This document shows, in pieces, positions 1 to 10,927 of a stretch of DNA of 64,000 nt. The notes under the pieces were generated by a model. It was not told the origin of the DNA and ran no database searches. It worked only from the letters and a program-made list of their open reading frames with translations. Made by a program: the position numbers and the translations under genes. The stretch is from Aphrophora alni (Eukaryota; Arthropoda; Insecta; Hemiptera; Aphrophoridae): NCBI GenBank assembly GCA_963513935.1, contig OY740768.1, forward strand, positions 76,484,877 to 76,548,876, given 5' to 3'. Positions within the stretch are counted from its first letter, which is position 1, and every line of letters begins with the position of its first letter.

Positions 1-765
1 GTTTTCAAAGAACGGCTAAGCAACTCTACGCAGTTAGAAACACGTGCTCATCAAGTTGTATTATACCTACAAACTGGTAAAAATGTGTTATACAACACAA
101 ATATTTTAATTCATGTATAATATGAAATATAATTTGTCTCATGTTTTTTAAAGATAAGTTCATTTTTTTATATAAATTAATATTTAAAATAAGGAATTTT
201 TATATATAATCAAACCAATAAATGTTGATTGATTTAATTTTTACATTCAAATAAAAGTATATTAATAGTTAAATAACAGATATTTCGATCTGTTCTTCTT
301 TTTTGTTTTTTAAATAATAATTTTTGTTGCAACATAATTTAAATTCAAGTTCTTTAACAAAATATACACCTTCTTCAAAGGTTAAATAAATATACTAATA
401 ATTGATAGGAAGTTAGTTATAATCTAATTTATTCATCAATTTATTTGATGTATTATTGATGATATATTTCATGTAATAATCTTGTGTTTTTTAATAAACT
501 CATGTTAAAATTTCAGCTTAAGTGTTCTCATTTCAAAAGACAAAAAATCACTGAAAGTACACTTTTAGAAAGAACTCACACCCGAGATCATAAATATTTA
601 GAGTCACCTTTTTTTAAAATTGATGTTAATTCATCTGGCGCCCATAAATGCTTTAAATAACTTTAATAAAAACCCTCAGTTTTTATATTATTATAATTAT
701 TGCCCAACTCTTGGAGTTGTTAATGTATAAAAGTAGTTTACCCTTCAGGTCAAATTTTACAACTA
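1..765. other. AT-rich stretch without a gene
   Basis: Strongly AT-rich sequence with short homopolymer runs. No open frame of useful length, no terminal repeats and no splice-bounded coding stretch were recognised on either strand. Confidence 0.6.
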
Positions 766-1104
766 TTACACTTTATTACTTTGTTTGTCTACTTTTTGAG
801 TTAGTTTGATAAATATTTCATTACTTTGAGTACTAGTACAAGGTATAGGTTCATCTTCTGCAGAGCTAACATGATCTATATTTCCTGGCAAATTTATTTC
901 AATTATCTGGTTATCATTAAGTAAATGTGTAATTTCATCACAAGTTAGGCCTATATTTATTGCATTGTGTTCAACATCTACTTCAATTTCATCGTCTGTA
1001 AGATCTAATTCATCATTACTACCAATCGGTATATAATCTAACATTTCTAACAATCTAACAATATCACAATCAGTGATTAAAACGTAGCAACTACTAAGTA
1101 ACAC
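766..1104 (-). pseudogene. acidic open frame, possibly the N-terminal part of a piggyBac-type transposase
   Basis: An open frame of 112 codons on the minus strand ends in TAA and is followed by no recognisable continuation. The product is acidic near its start (runs such as DELDLTDDEIEVDVE) and opens with an xDxDIVRLLEML-like helix. Acidic leaders of this kind precede the DDE domain in piggyBac/PGBD-type transposases, but no DDE domain follows here, so only the leader would remain. The frame begins within about 20 bp of the left end of the Harbinger element, so the Harbinger insertion may have cut it. The family call rests on composition and one short motif and is weak; it could also be an exon of an unrelated gene. 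Confidence 0.3.
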
Positions 1105-1438
1105 TACTATGTAGTGTTAGGGTTATCTCAAATCGGAGTTATTAAGCAAACGCTAACACTCCAAAGTTACATCTACGCCCGTCCGGATAATCTGGAGATA
1201 TATCAACGGGTAGATATAACTACACCGTAGTTGCAACTACCTTTCATGTCTGAACTTGCGCTCCCCACTCCTCACTGCCACCGTTGCAGCTTTGTCCCGA
1301 CCGGCGTGCCGCTGACACTCCTCCATACAAAGACACAGTTGTCACGCTCCCACGATTTTTGACTCTATACTATTATTAATTGTCAGTTTAGTTACACGGT
1401 GTGCTTTACTATGTACCTTCATTGCTGGTTTTTGAATC

Positions 1439-1939
1439 ATGTCTTCATCTGAAGATGAAGTCAACGTTGACAAGAAAGTGACAGACAGAGAGTTATTTAT
1501 AAAACTTCTATCCGAAAATACAGTACTGTTGGACAAGTCTCGCGTACCCAAAACTTTTTGAAAAGAAGAAGGCATGGGAAAGTGTTTGTTCGGAATATTC
1601 AACGATAACAGGAACTCTTGTGAACAAAACAGCCTCTCAAATGAACAAAATGTTGCAGAACATGAAAACTAAGTCAAAGAAAAAGACAGACATAAAGGAA
1701 ACAGGAAACAAAAAAAATATATTGAAAGAGCGGGAAAAGTTATTTTTGTCAATATTATTTCTGGGCGACGCAGAAAATCCAGTTTAACCAAAGACCTTTC
1801 AACACCTCAACTGCAAAGAATTGTTCTATTGCAACAGTTCCAGCTCCAAAAGAACCAAATTGAAAGAGAGAAAATTGAATTGAAAAACAAAAAACTGAAT
1901 GAACAGAAAAAGGAACTCAGACAGATGATTCATATTTAA
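1439..1939 (+). pseudogene. Harbinger Myb/SANT-like DNA-binding protein, broken
   Basis: Read on the plus strand, this stretch starts with ATG and an acidic SSSEDEVNVD leader. It then shows the ELFIKLLSENTVLLDKSRVP helix typical of the Myb/SANT-like partner proteins of Harbinger transposons. The first frame stops at a TGA at 1559-1561. A shifted frame continues with a KKKAWESVCSEY segment, a QMNKMLQNMK segment and a basic stretch. Another stop falls after a GDAENPV motif, and the end is a charged coiled-coil-like tail (EREKIELKNKKLNEQKKEL). In intact elements this protein binds the transposon ends and brings the transposase to the nucleus. At least two lesions make it non-functional. The conventional minus-strand frame over 1342-1602 is its shadow. 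Confidence 0.7.
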
Positions 1940-2470
1940 CCGAAACATACGAGTTCTATTAATTAAATGTGTTAATATGTTGTAATAAAATAAATTTGTT
2001 ATCTTAAACCTTACTTCCTCCCCCCCCCAAATAAAAAAAGAAATTAAGTAAAAAATAAAACAAATATTTACATGTTGCTACTATGCTCACTGCTTCTGCA
2101 AAGTATGGTAACAAAGATCGTGGTTACATATCAGTTGTAAAGTTGCTCATTGTACACTAAATGTATGTACCTCAACAAAAAAAAATATGTAAGGCACCTG
2201 TACAGTGGACAACTTTACAACTGATATGAACATGATCTTTGCTACTATACTTTGCAGAAGCAGTGAGCATAGTAGCAACATGTAAATATTTATTTTTTAT
2301 TTAATTTCTTTACTTATTTTTTGTTTTGTTTTTAAGGAGGGGGAAAGGAATTAAGGTTTATGATAACAAATTTATTTTATTACAACATATTAAGACAGTA
2401 ACTTAATTAATAGAACTCGTATGTTTCGGTCAAATATGAATCTGTCTGAGTTCCTTTTTCTGTGTATGAA
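1900..2470. repeat. long imperfect inverted repeat inside the Harbinger element
   Basis: About 260 bp at 1900-2160 recurs as its reverse complement at 2201-2470, with a spacer of roughly 40 bp. Shared blocks include ATGTTGCTACTATGCTCACT and the 3' end of the Myb gene (GAAAAAGGAACTCAGACAG). The arms differ by scattered substitutions and small indels. Transcription across it would give a long hairpin RNA. Confidence 0.85.
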
Positions 2471-2476
2471 TTAGAT

Positions 2477-3480
2477 TTAAATAAAACGAAGCATATCATT
2501 CCGCTTTTGTTCTCCATGTAGCTTCGTTGCATTGTTCTCTATCATCCCTCCGCCAATTTCTTCTTCATCCAAGTTCTCATCAGGTTCCTCATCTACATCA
2601 TCAAAGTTCAATGGATCTTTGAGATGTTTGGCAACATTGTGCAGCACAGCACAGCTGACCACAACTTTAGGTATTCTCTGTAACTTTACTCTTATGCAGT
2701 TACTAAGAATTGGAAATCGAATTTTGAGTTGTCTGAACACTCTTTCCATTGCATGAATGCGATTGAATCGACGCAGAATGTCGTTTTGGGGTAGTTTAAA
2801 AGGTGTGATCAACCATGAGGATATTCAGTAGCCGGAATCACCAAACAAACACGCTGCGCCATCATATCTAGAAATTATAACTCGAACTACACTCCTTCTC
2901 CATATTCTGGAGTCATGTACAGAGCCTGGCCATTCCGCAGAAATATTAGTGAATCTTTCTTCTGCATCGCATGTAGCCTGAACATTAATACTGGAGTAAC
3001 CTTTACGATTGACATATTCATTTCCGAAAATTGAAGGCTATTTGATTTCAACATGGGTGCAGTCCAATGCACCCACAACAGTTGGTAAATTGAAATGTGT
3101 TTGCCACATCACCTTTGCATTATTTATTTCTTGAACTGTGTTTGGGAAGTGAAGCCATTGTTCAGCTTTGTTTAGAATACAATCCATCACGTAGTTTATA
3201 TTTTTACACGCTGTTGAGCGTTCCACTCCAATGTCTTCTGCAACACCACTCTGAAAACCGGGATAGCAACATAACGCAAATAAATTTCCATGCACTGCCT
3301 TGGAGAAAGTGCTTTCCCTCGAGTTTCATCACTCTGAGGAAGGAATTCAGAGGCTAGAAAATCAATATTCTCCGATTCAAAATGCAATAATTGCTTACAC
3401 TTATTCAAAACTCTTTTTTCTTGCAAATTTCTTCTCTCGCGAACGTGTAGAAACATCGCCATGGTGAAGTCAAGAGGCAA
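2477..3480 (-). pseudogene. PIF/Harbinger DDE transposase, broken
   Basis: Minus-strand reading gives successive pieces of a HARBI1-type nuclease in several frames. The N-terminal piece (from 3480) includes SPRQCMEIYLRYVA. The next piece has ERSTACKNINYVMDCIL and the first catalytic region GALDCTHV. A third frame carries [11 protein letters not shown] (second Asp) and GDSGY, followed by an in-frame TGA at 2825-2827. The C-terminal piece has MERVFRQLKIRFP (region of the catalytic Glu), the helix VVVSCAVLHNVAKHL and an acidic tail. Total coding length of about 335 residues is normal for the family. At least two frameshifts plus the stop show that it cannot make protein. The family assignment is firm because all motifs occur in order. 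Confidence 0.87.
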
Positions 3481-3671
3481 CTGACTAAAGTGGAGTGTGG
3501 CCGTCCTCAGACTCCAAATTACAGAAGTTGTAACTATAGGAGAGTAGTTGTATCTCCTCTTTAATCACACCAAAAGAGAAGTTATAGCTCCTTGTCCGGA
3601 TATTTTATCACAATAAACGAAGTTATAACTCCAACATACTGAAGTGGTAGCAACAACTCCTTTTTAATCAC

Positions 3672-4377
3672 TACACCTATAGCACTCGTAAGCTGTAAAC
3701 AAAATTATGTTTGCTTATAGCCCAACTGGATTGTTAATAATTAATTACTTTGTATTTGTAGGCTAGACTAGCTTGACTTGCTTTATATTCACTGTATAAG
3801 TGCCCCCTCTCAATAACGAAGATCATTATCAGCTGACCAGGGATTAATTGAATTGACGATCGTGAGTCAACGAGAACGGTCACTGACAACGCACATCGTC
3901 TGTGTATATATGTTTTTAATCGTGTTTTTTAATGTGAATTAATATGTGTCGTTAAGTGTTTCTATGTATTTTTTATATTTGAAAATGACTGACAAATAGT
4001 TGAAACGTGTCATATAAGATAGTGTAAACTACTGTACAAGTAAGGATTGTTCGACGGTAACAAGGTAACAATACACGGTAACAATACAAGGTAATTAATG
4101 TAAACAAAACGTTATGAATTTAGTATTGCCAACATAGAAAACCAAAATTACCATATATATCGATAGTAAGTTTGTTCCAGATATGAACCAACCTGGTCAA
4201 ACTAAGATAAAACCTTTCAGTTAATATATACAGGCCTTTTACCAGTTCGTGACAAATCTGGCACAGTACGCAATAAAGTGTCCCCTTCTTATAAAATGGG
4301 ATGTAAAAACTGTTATTTACAAAATTAATGGAGATATTTTTATTATTACTAAAATTTAAATGTTTATGTAATTTTTC
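3672..4377. other. intergenic sequence between Harbinger and Tc1 elements
   Basis: No gene recognised. A cluster of four GGTAACAA-type repeats lies at about 4056-4097. The short minus-strand frame over 4120-4389 crosses into the Tc1 terminus and looks random. Confidence 0.5.
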
Positions 4378-6121
4378 AGAGGTGGCCAAATTATTAGACT
4401 AAAGACTGTTATTTCTCTTTTTTAAGAGAAATAACATGTTACATTAGAACTTAATACATTTTTTTTTTGTTTAGTAACTTATATTGCTATTATAACATAT
4501 ACTGAGGTATTTAATTGCCTATTTTGTAGTAATGTATGTTGGTACAACTGGTTTGACCAGCTGCTATCACAAACTGACATCAGCTGTGCTGTATTGTTTT
4601 CCTAGGTTAGTGTAAACAACTATTTTGGGGTGTTTTTATTCCAGTTACAGTCTATATTGCCATTTTATTTGATTTTTATTGTAAAATTACCTTCAATATT
4701 TAAGTTTTAAGTGATAGTTTAGAAGTTTATTATTTTTTTCTAAATCATCAAACAAAAAACTCCGAAAGTCGTGAACTGTTTTCAATTTGAGGTTATGGGT
4801 AGGAAATCTGACCTCTCACCTAGAAAGGTGTCAAATATAAAACTTCTTTTGGAAGAAGAATGTTATTCCCAAGGCCAGATAGCAGCTAGATTAAATATTT
4901 CCCAGAAATGAGTTAGTAGAATCAAGAATAAGCTTTTTAATCGTGAAGGTTTGGAAGGTAATCGGATTAGGAAGTGTGGTCGGAAGAAGATCCTTAGTGA
5001 AAGAATGGCCAGAAAACTAAAAAATCTTTCACTCTCCAATCGCAGAAGTACGAGCAAGGATCTCTGTAACAATTTAGAGGAGTATGGGGTGAAGATTTCG
5101 CCTAGAAGTGTAAGAAGAGCTTTAAATAATGAAGGACTAAAAGCGTGCCGGCCTAGAAAGAAACAGAAAATCACCCCGTCCATGGCCAAGAAGAGATTTC
5201 AGTGGGCCAAAGACCTTATTTTGACTGAAGATGATTGGGCAAAGGTAAGAGGCACTTAGTATTCAATAAATAACTACTTAATTAATATCATGATTTGTTT
5301 TAGGCTATTAAATTTGACGAACAAGTCCTAGGACTAGGCCTATACAATACCGGTAAGCTTAAACAAATGCAGCCAGGCTACTCCTGAGGATTATTTTAAA
5401 GTAGTAATATGTTTATAGGTATCAACATATAATTGTATTTGTTTCAGGTGTGTTTCTCAGATGAATCGATATTTCAAGTGTGTGAGCAGAGTTCACAGTA
5501 TGTCAGAAGGCGGCCTAATGAAGAGTTTCACCCGGACTGTGTAAAACAAACTGTGAAGCACCCTACATCTGTTATGGTTTGGAGCCAAATGTCAATTAAA
5601 GGACCAGGTAGGCTGTATGTTGTTGAAAACACAATGAGAAAAGAGCAGTACTTGCAGGTTCTGAAAACCAGACTAATACCTCAAGCAAAAGAGTGGTACC
5701 CGGACGGAGAGTTTATTTTCATGCATGATGGAGCTCCCTGCCACCAAGCAAAAAACATCAAAGAGTACCTGGCCCAAAAAGAGATAAGTGTTCTTCCCTG
5801 GCCTGGTAACAGTCCAGATATGAACCCGATTGAAAACCTCTGGGCCATAGTGAAGCGGAGAATGAAGCAAAAGAAGATAACGACAAAGACTGAACTCATA
5901 GAAACACTGATTCAAGTTTGGAATCATGACGAAGAAATCAAATTGTGCTGTGAAAACTTAGTTAAAAGTATGCCTACAAGGCTGAAATTACTTAAGAAAA
6001 ACAAAGGATTGTTTACTAAGTACTAGTATGCAAATAATTAGTGTTAAATGTGCTTAATGTAGAGGCAAAATGAATAAATTCATGTTTTTCGACTCTTAGT
6101 CTAATAATTTGGCCACCACTA
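4378..6121 (+). mobile_element. Tc1-type DNA transposon, nearly intact
   Basis: Both ends carry the same inverted repeat: GGTGGCCAAATTATTAGAC at 4381 and its reverse complement ending at about 6117, diverging after roughly 22 bp. The outermost bases read AG(A/T)GGTGGCC, typical of Tc1 termini. A single transposase gene on the plus strand fills the interior. Just inside the left end lies a small palindrome (GTTATTTCTC..GAGAAATAAC, about 4408-4436). The flanking TA target dinucleotide is mutated on both sides. Confidence 0.9.
4795..6026 (+). pseudogene. Tc1 transposase (DD34E) with one intron and one stop codon
   Basis: Exon 1 (4795-5244) encodes the paired helix-turn-helix DNA-binding region (MGRKSDLSPRK start, GQIAARLNIS helix, then a GRKKILSER linker and second HTH). 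Exon 2 (5448-6026) encodes the catalytic core. The three acidic residues are visible: FSDES, then MHDGAPCH, then NPIENLW, with 34 residues between the second Asp and the Glu. The reading frame is continuous across a 203-bp segment with canonical splice sites: AAG|GTAAGA donor and TTTGTTTCAG|GTG acceptor. The joined product would be about 342 residues, the usual length. The only visible lesion is a TGA at 4909-4911 (codon 39) in the first HTH. The start is the only ATG upstream of the conserved HTH. Splicing is inferred, not shown. Confidence 0.88.
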
Positions 6122-6568
6122 ATCTTATTTGCATTGTCCACCAAATGTTTATTAGTAAACTATTTGGGGGTTATTGTATTTATTATAACCTTAGTTTAAA
6201 AAGTAATTTGGAGAATCTTATCTATTGATCACAGAAGAACATTTTTATATTTTACCCTGGTACATCATTTGCCCCACCAAAGAAGATTAAAATATCTTTC
6301 ACATCCATATTTTTTGTAATTCTTTGTGCTTTTTCAGTAATATATGATCATGCTTTTTCAATGTCGCGTGTTTAGTGTCAATGCACATCTATTTTATTTA
6401 CCCTCTCAAACGAGGATGTTTTTGTATGTGCATGTTATGTGTTCGTGTGTAAATGTTTGTCTTTAATATGTAACAACCTCCAACGAAGTAAAGAAAACTG
6501 ATGATAGGACTATAGCCCCGAAATGTGTATTAGGGTAATTTGAAGGCAACGAAATCACAAATAGGTAT
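6122..6568. other. sequence right of the Tc1 element; possible ribozyme-like motif
   Basis: No coding sequence recognised. Around 6500-6527 the sequence has CTGATGA followed by a weak GGAC/GCCC hairpin and CGAAA, the order of a hammerhead ribozyme core; such cores occur in Penelope-like retroelement repeats. I could not find convincing stems I and III, so this is only a hint. Confidence 0.25.
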
Positions 6569-6953
6569 TTATAATATATAATTACATTTAGTAAAATACG
6601 ATATGGGAGCTCCTGGATACATAGCAGACAACTTTGTAATATCTGGTGTTTTTGCTATATTTCTAGCATGCCGATGATTTTTCTTTCTTTTATTAGTAAT
6701 TGTTCTTGAATTTGATTTTCTATTTCTGATTTCTTGTATTTTGTTTTCAAAGTGAATATCTTTACTAGGATTTACAATAATTTGTGAATCATCTTCATTA
6801 TCTAAACCATTTATATTTGGTGACAAAAATAACACATTTATTTTCTTTGATTGAGATTTATTTTTTCTTAATTCACCATTTGGTGTTAGTCCTAGAGTTT
6901 GTTTGTCGGATGAGACTGCTCGATTACCAGATTCATGGCAAATGAATTTTCCA
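6569..6953 (-). CDS. unassigned open frame, possible terminal exon
   Basis: The minus-strand frame is open for about 128 codons down to TAA at 6569. It is preceded by an acceptor-like ACTACCAG, while an in-frame TAA lies just upstream, so it would have to be entered by splicing; an internal ATG is also available at 6835. The product is polar and basic, rich in Asn, Lys and Ser (RNRKSNSRTITNKRKKNHRH), ends in YPGAPISYFTKCNYIL and contains no domain I recognise. It could be the last exon of an unknown gene or a piece of a mobile-element ORF. Protein-coding status is uncertain. Confidence 0.3.
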
Positions 6954-6959
6954 CTGGTA

Positions 6960-8559
6960 GTTTAAATTATAATGGCAGACACTATCTTGATATATTTTTG
7001 TTATCTCTTAGTAAGAAAGTTAATTTACTGTTAGATAACACTATTTCTTTTATCATATTTTCTAGAAATTAACTGATATTTTTTAGTCGATTAATTACTT
7101 TTCTTACTTCTGTTACGTTGACAGAAGAACACAAGATAACATGCCATTTGATATTTTAAACCACCTTTCTTTAACCTCGTCTTTCTAATTAGACCTGCCT
7201 TCAATCTTTTTTTAAATTTTCTCTGGTTATTCTTCTCGCATTATGTCCATTTCGAGCTCCTTCCACATAATTCTCTGGTAACTGGCTTTTTCTGTTCCTT
7301 ATACAAAACAGTGTTTGCCACCATTAAGATGAGGTCTTCAGATAGTTCTGCCTCTTTAAAATCTTCAAATCTCTAAATGAGCTAAAGAGAAAATAGTCAA
7401 TTATACTTTCATGCTGTGGTGTCTTCTTGGTGATCTGAAGTATCCAATAAGTCTGTAGGAGTTTTCTACAAACATTCCATAAGTTATAAGAAAGTGCAGG
7501 ATCCTATTTCTATTTACTGTTGTTCTCCACTGTATGGCCCTAAGGTTACCCAGCTTACCATCCTGTAACTACCCACACAGCCACCCATTAATATTACTTT
7601 TATCTTTCTCCATCAATTCTTAAAGATCTACGAAGAAGGCAACATATGTCTTCATATATTTCTTGTGCTATGTATAAAGTTGAAGGTTAAATAAAAGTTT
7701 AAATATTGTCTTTTAAAGTACAAAACTAGGTAAACTATAAATTTAACTTCATAAGAAGAATGCAGCTGATCTAGATCAATGAAAAATTATTTTACTGATA
7801 CACCAGTAGAGAGGCTAAATAAAAAAAAATCATCTACTCAAGGGTGGAAATAGAGACCTTTTCCTTAAAACAGGAAAATCTGTTGATAGTAGGTATTTTT
7901 GGGAACAACTGTGAGCTCTAACTGATTAATTTATTCAAACTGGATATATTTTCAACCCGCAATAGTACAACTTAAGATTCATTATATTTAAATTTAGTAT
8001 AAACATAATTCAATGTTTTGAAAAAATTAATAAAATGTTGATAACTTGATGGATGAACTATAAAAATTAAAACAAAGTATTTTATATAAAATATAAGTAA
8101 TTAAAAACAACAATAAATTCATTTTTTGAACTGAAGAAAATTATATATTTAATAATTAACACCATAAAATATATTTAAATAATTATTATTGTTTATCTTT
8201 TTGTATTATAATCTGATTTCTGTGGCAAATTATAGTTAATGTAAGAAAATAACCCGTCATAAAATGAAATGCTGCAAATTGAGATCAAACATAAAATTCA
8301 TAACTAACTATACACCAGTACTTAATAAATATGAATTTAAAATAACACTAAATCTTTAATTTTTTAAAGGAAACTAATGATAACAATTGTCACTTAGTTT
8401 TGAAGTTTAAATGATATGAAAAATCACCAGTTTATCCTCTGATGTGATTCGTAAACATGGTGCTGCATTATACAAGGTTTGTTTGATTGAATTTTTCCTT
8501 TAGAAGCAGATGAACTGAACTATGGATGGAGAAATGTGGAGTAATTTTTTTCAATCCGC
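6960..8559. other. 1.6 kb without recognisable genes
   Basis: AT-rich sequence with stops in all frames. Nothing with terminal repeats, coding motifs or RNA-gene structure was recognised. Confidence 0.5.
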
Positions 8560-9310
8560 AGATACCATCATGCTGGCAATTAACCTGTGTATGAGAGAGT
8601 GCATTCAGTACCTACTAGATTTTAATTTTCTAGAAAATCTGGTAGCTTTCAGCAGAAATTTCAGTTTAGAGAATTATCCCAAATCAGAAGAGCCACATTG
8701 AGAGAGCAAGGAGTCTGATACACTACAAACATGCTGTATTTGGTTAAGAAATTCTGAATTACAATTAAGGAATAACATTGTGCATTATCATGATACAGTT
8801 GCCCACACGACCAGTCTCTTCCTCTGCATAGCATCACAAAAACAATAGAGAACCTTCAGGTAGTCAAGGAAAATCGTTAACATCATTTTGCTGTGTTTAC
8901 TTTCTTTCGGATTCAGGGATGTTTAGTGTCTCTAGAATGCATTGGTTTGTGAATCATATCTGTAAATCCATCACTCAAATGATTACAGTGTTCAGCATAA
9001 ATTTTGCAGACACTTTCTGCGAAGTACCAACCAGTATTCCCACCTTGTTTACAAGTTCTCAGGTTATCCAACAAAATTGAATTCTCCACTTGTTCAATGA
9101 CCTCAAAATGTTAGCATATTAAGGCCCACTGGAATGTGTATCATTTTCAACCAAAATGCGGGCATCTTTGAAAAGGTTATACCATTTTATACAATGTCCA
9201 TGCTATAGTCAAAATAGTCACCAAAAACCAGTTGAATCTTCTGAATGGTTTCTACTTGGGTAGTGCCAAGCTTTATCCATTACCACTGATAAGCCTTGCT
9301 TCCATTTTGA
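8560..9310 (-). pseudogene. mariner transposase ruin
   Basis: Minus-strand reading shows mariner motifs in the right order but with many stops and shifts. First comes a helix-turn-helix-like stretch, VETIQKIQLVFGDY followed by a KMPAFWLKMI segment (about 9240-9130). The catalytic region follows: HDNAQCYSLIVIQNFLTKYS, then a PCSLNVAL segment matching the PPYSLDLAP region (about 8800-8690). Intact mariner transposases of about 345 residues cut and paste the element at TA sites. No terminal repeats were found, so limits are approximate. The call depends on recognising these motifs by eye. Confidence 0.6.
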
Positions 9311-10925
9311 TAATGTTGGGATTTTTTGGGCGCATTGTAATAGTCTCAAATGCACTCATATGAAACAATATTGGGTGGAAAATACATCTCTAGATCAGTT
9401 TCTATTCTTGCAACTTTTCCCAGGCAGCTTATGCTGTGTCAGTTCGAAATGGATGCACAAACAAATCCAGCTGTTTATTATTATAAGGAGGGGAAGCTTA
9501 TATTATAGCGAAGAAAAACGTAAGAGACCATATTGGTAGATCTGCAGTTTTTTCCTGAAACATTGTAAAAGTGTACATTTATGAATTTGAATAGAGTGTG
9601 AGGATCTTTGAGCTTGCATGTGATTGGTAGATTTTAGGGGGGAAAGGGTGTGTTCTAAACAAGTAACAGTGTAATATGAATTTGATTTATTTGAATAACT
9701 TAAAAAGGACTAAATTTGAAAATAATGTGAGTAATAGTAGATGATCCGAGAAATTTATTCTATCTATTGATATAATTAGAACTATTATAAACTTTGTAAG
9801 TGAAAAGTGAAGTATAAACATTTTGTAGACAAAGAATAGAAGTGTGACGCTAACCGAGGGAGGGGATTGCAGTTAGTCTGGATGGAAAGCTTGAGGCGTC
9901 TCCACGGCTTCAGACCGGTATATCTGGTTCTAGACAATAGAAAGTAATATAACAGTGTTTTTCTTTAGTAATACGTAACAGATGTGAACTAAATTGTTAC
10001 GAGACGATATGTGAACAGTATTTGAGTATTTTTAATGTTTGAAAATGAATATTTTAACTTGTAGAACGTTTGAGTTGAAAAGTCAACGTTTGTGTGCACG
10101 TGTTCTTTGTAAAACAAGGACAAGATATCAAAGGTGTGTTTTAGAGAGTGTGAACTATTTTAATAATGAAACAATGCAATAAAGTATCAATTAGGTATAC
10201 ACGTTAGAGTGAGATAATTTGAACAGTGAACTTTGCTCACTTAACAAAAGGTGATGCAATTTAGAGAACTATTATTATAAAGACTAAGTTTAATTTCATG
10301 TTTCAGTTTAAAAATAGAACAATTTGAACATTGATGTGTGCTATTTATAATATGAACAATAAATGTGTTTTTGTAAAACATGAAGCGTGGACTTATGATA
10401 CAACGGTCAGAGCGATTTTGATGAATCATCATGCAGATGCAGAGGACAATGGAGAAGTAATTTTAGATGAAAAGTTCTTTAAAAAAAAAAGAAAAAAAAG
10501 TGTCTTGGTATAGCATGTATAAACTTTTTACTATGTAAAATAAAACATGTATCTGTAGTAGTTTATAAATTTTTCAATATTATAAGTTTGAATTTGTTAC
10601 TTGATGTGTTTTGATTAATAAGATGCAATGTCTTATAATTTTAAATAAAGTTAAAATGTAAAAGTCATCTTTAAAATACTAACTATTTGACATTTATTTG
10701 TTTGCTATAAGGAAAATACTTTCATAATAATCCAATTTTTATTTTATGAGAAGTAAAATTAAATTAATTTCATTTTTTATTAAGAAGTTGCAACTGAATT
10801 TTAAAATTCAACAAAACTTAACTTTTTTTTTCTATTTTGAGTTTTGAATATAATAAAATAACAGAGTACTTACTGTAGGATGTATCAACATAGAATATTT
10901 TACAGGAACTTAATTTTTTTACACG
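9311..10925. other. 1.6 kb without secure genes
   Basis: AT-rich, mostly featureless. A 60-codon plus-strand frame at 10331-10513 ends in a Lys-rich tail from an A-run and has no recognisable domain; I do not call it a gene. A slightly GC-richer patch lies at about 9840-9930. Confidence 0.5.
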
Positions 10926-10927
10926 TA

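Larger units (their letters stand above)
1119..3671. mobile_element. PIF/Harbinger DNA transposon, inactive
   Basis: The two proteins of this superfamily are both present as broken, convergently arranged genes: Myb/SANT on plus and DDE transposase on minus. The ends are degenerate inverted repeats: the right end read inward starts GTGATTAAAAAGGAGTTG and the left end starts near GGGTTATCTCAAATCGGAG. A second, tandem copy of the right-end motif lies about 100 bp further in (around 3556-3568). Harbinger elements normally duplicate a 3-bp target; I could not confirm one, so the outer limits are approximate. Confidence 0.75.

Noticed and set aside
1342..1602. Minus-strand open frame of 86 codons
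   Set aside because: It is antisense to the Myb/SANT pseudogene, whose motifs are recognisable on the plus strand.
2532..2756. Plus-strand frame of 74 codons, Ser-rich
   Set aside because: Antisense shadow of the Harbinger transposase C-terminus.
3097..3357. Plus-strand frame of 86 codons
   Set aside because: Antisense shadow of the Harbinger transposase core.
4863..5189. Minus-strand frame of 108 codons over the Tc1 gene
   Set aside because: Shadow of transposase exon 1; hydrophobic Leu/Phe composition comes from antisense Lys/Arg codons.
5673..5927. Minus-strand frames over Tc1 exon 2
   Set aside because: Shadows of the catalytic domain.
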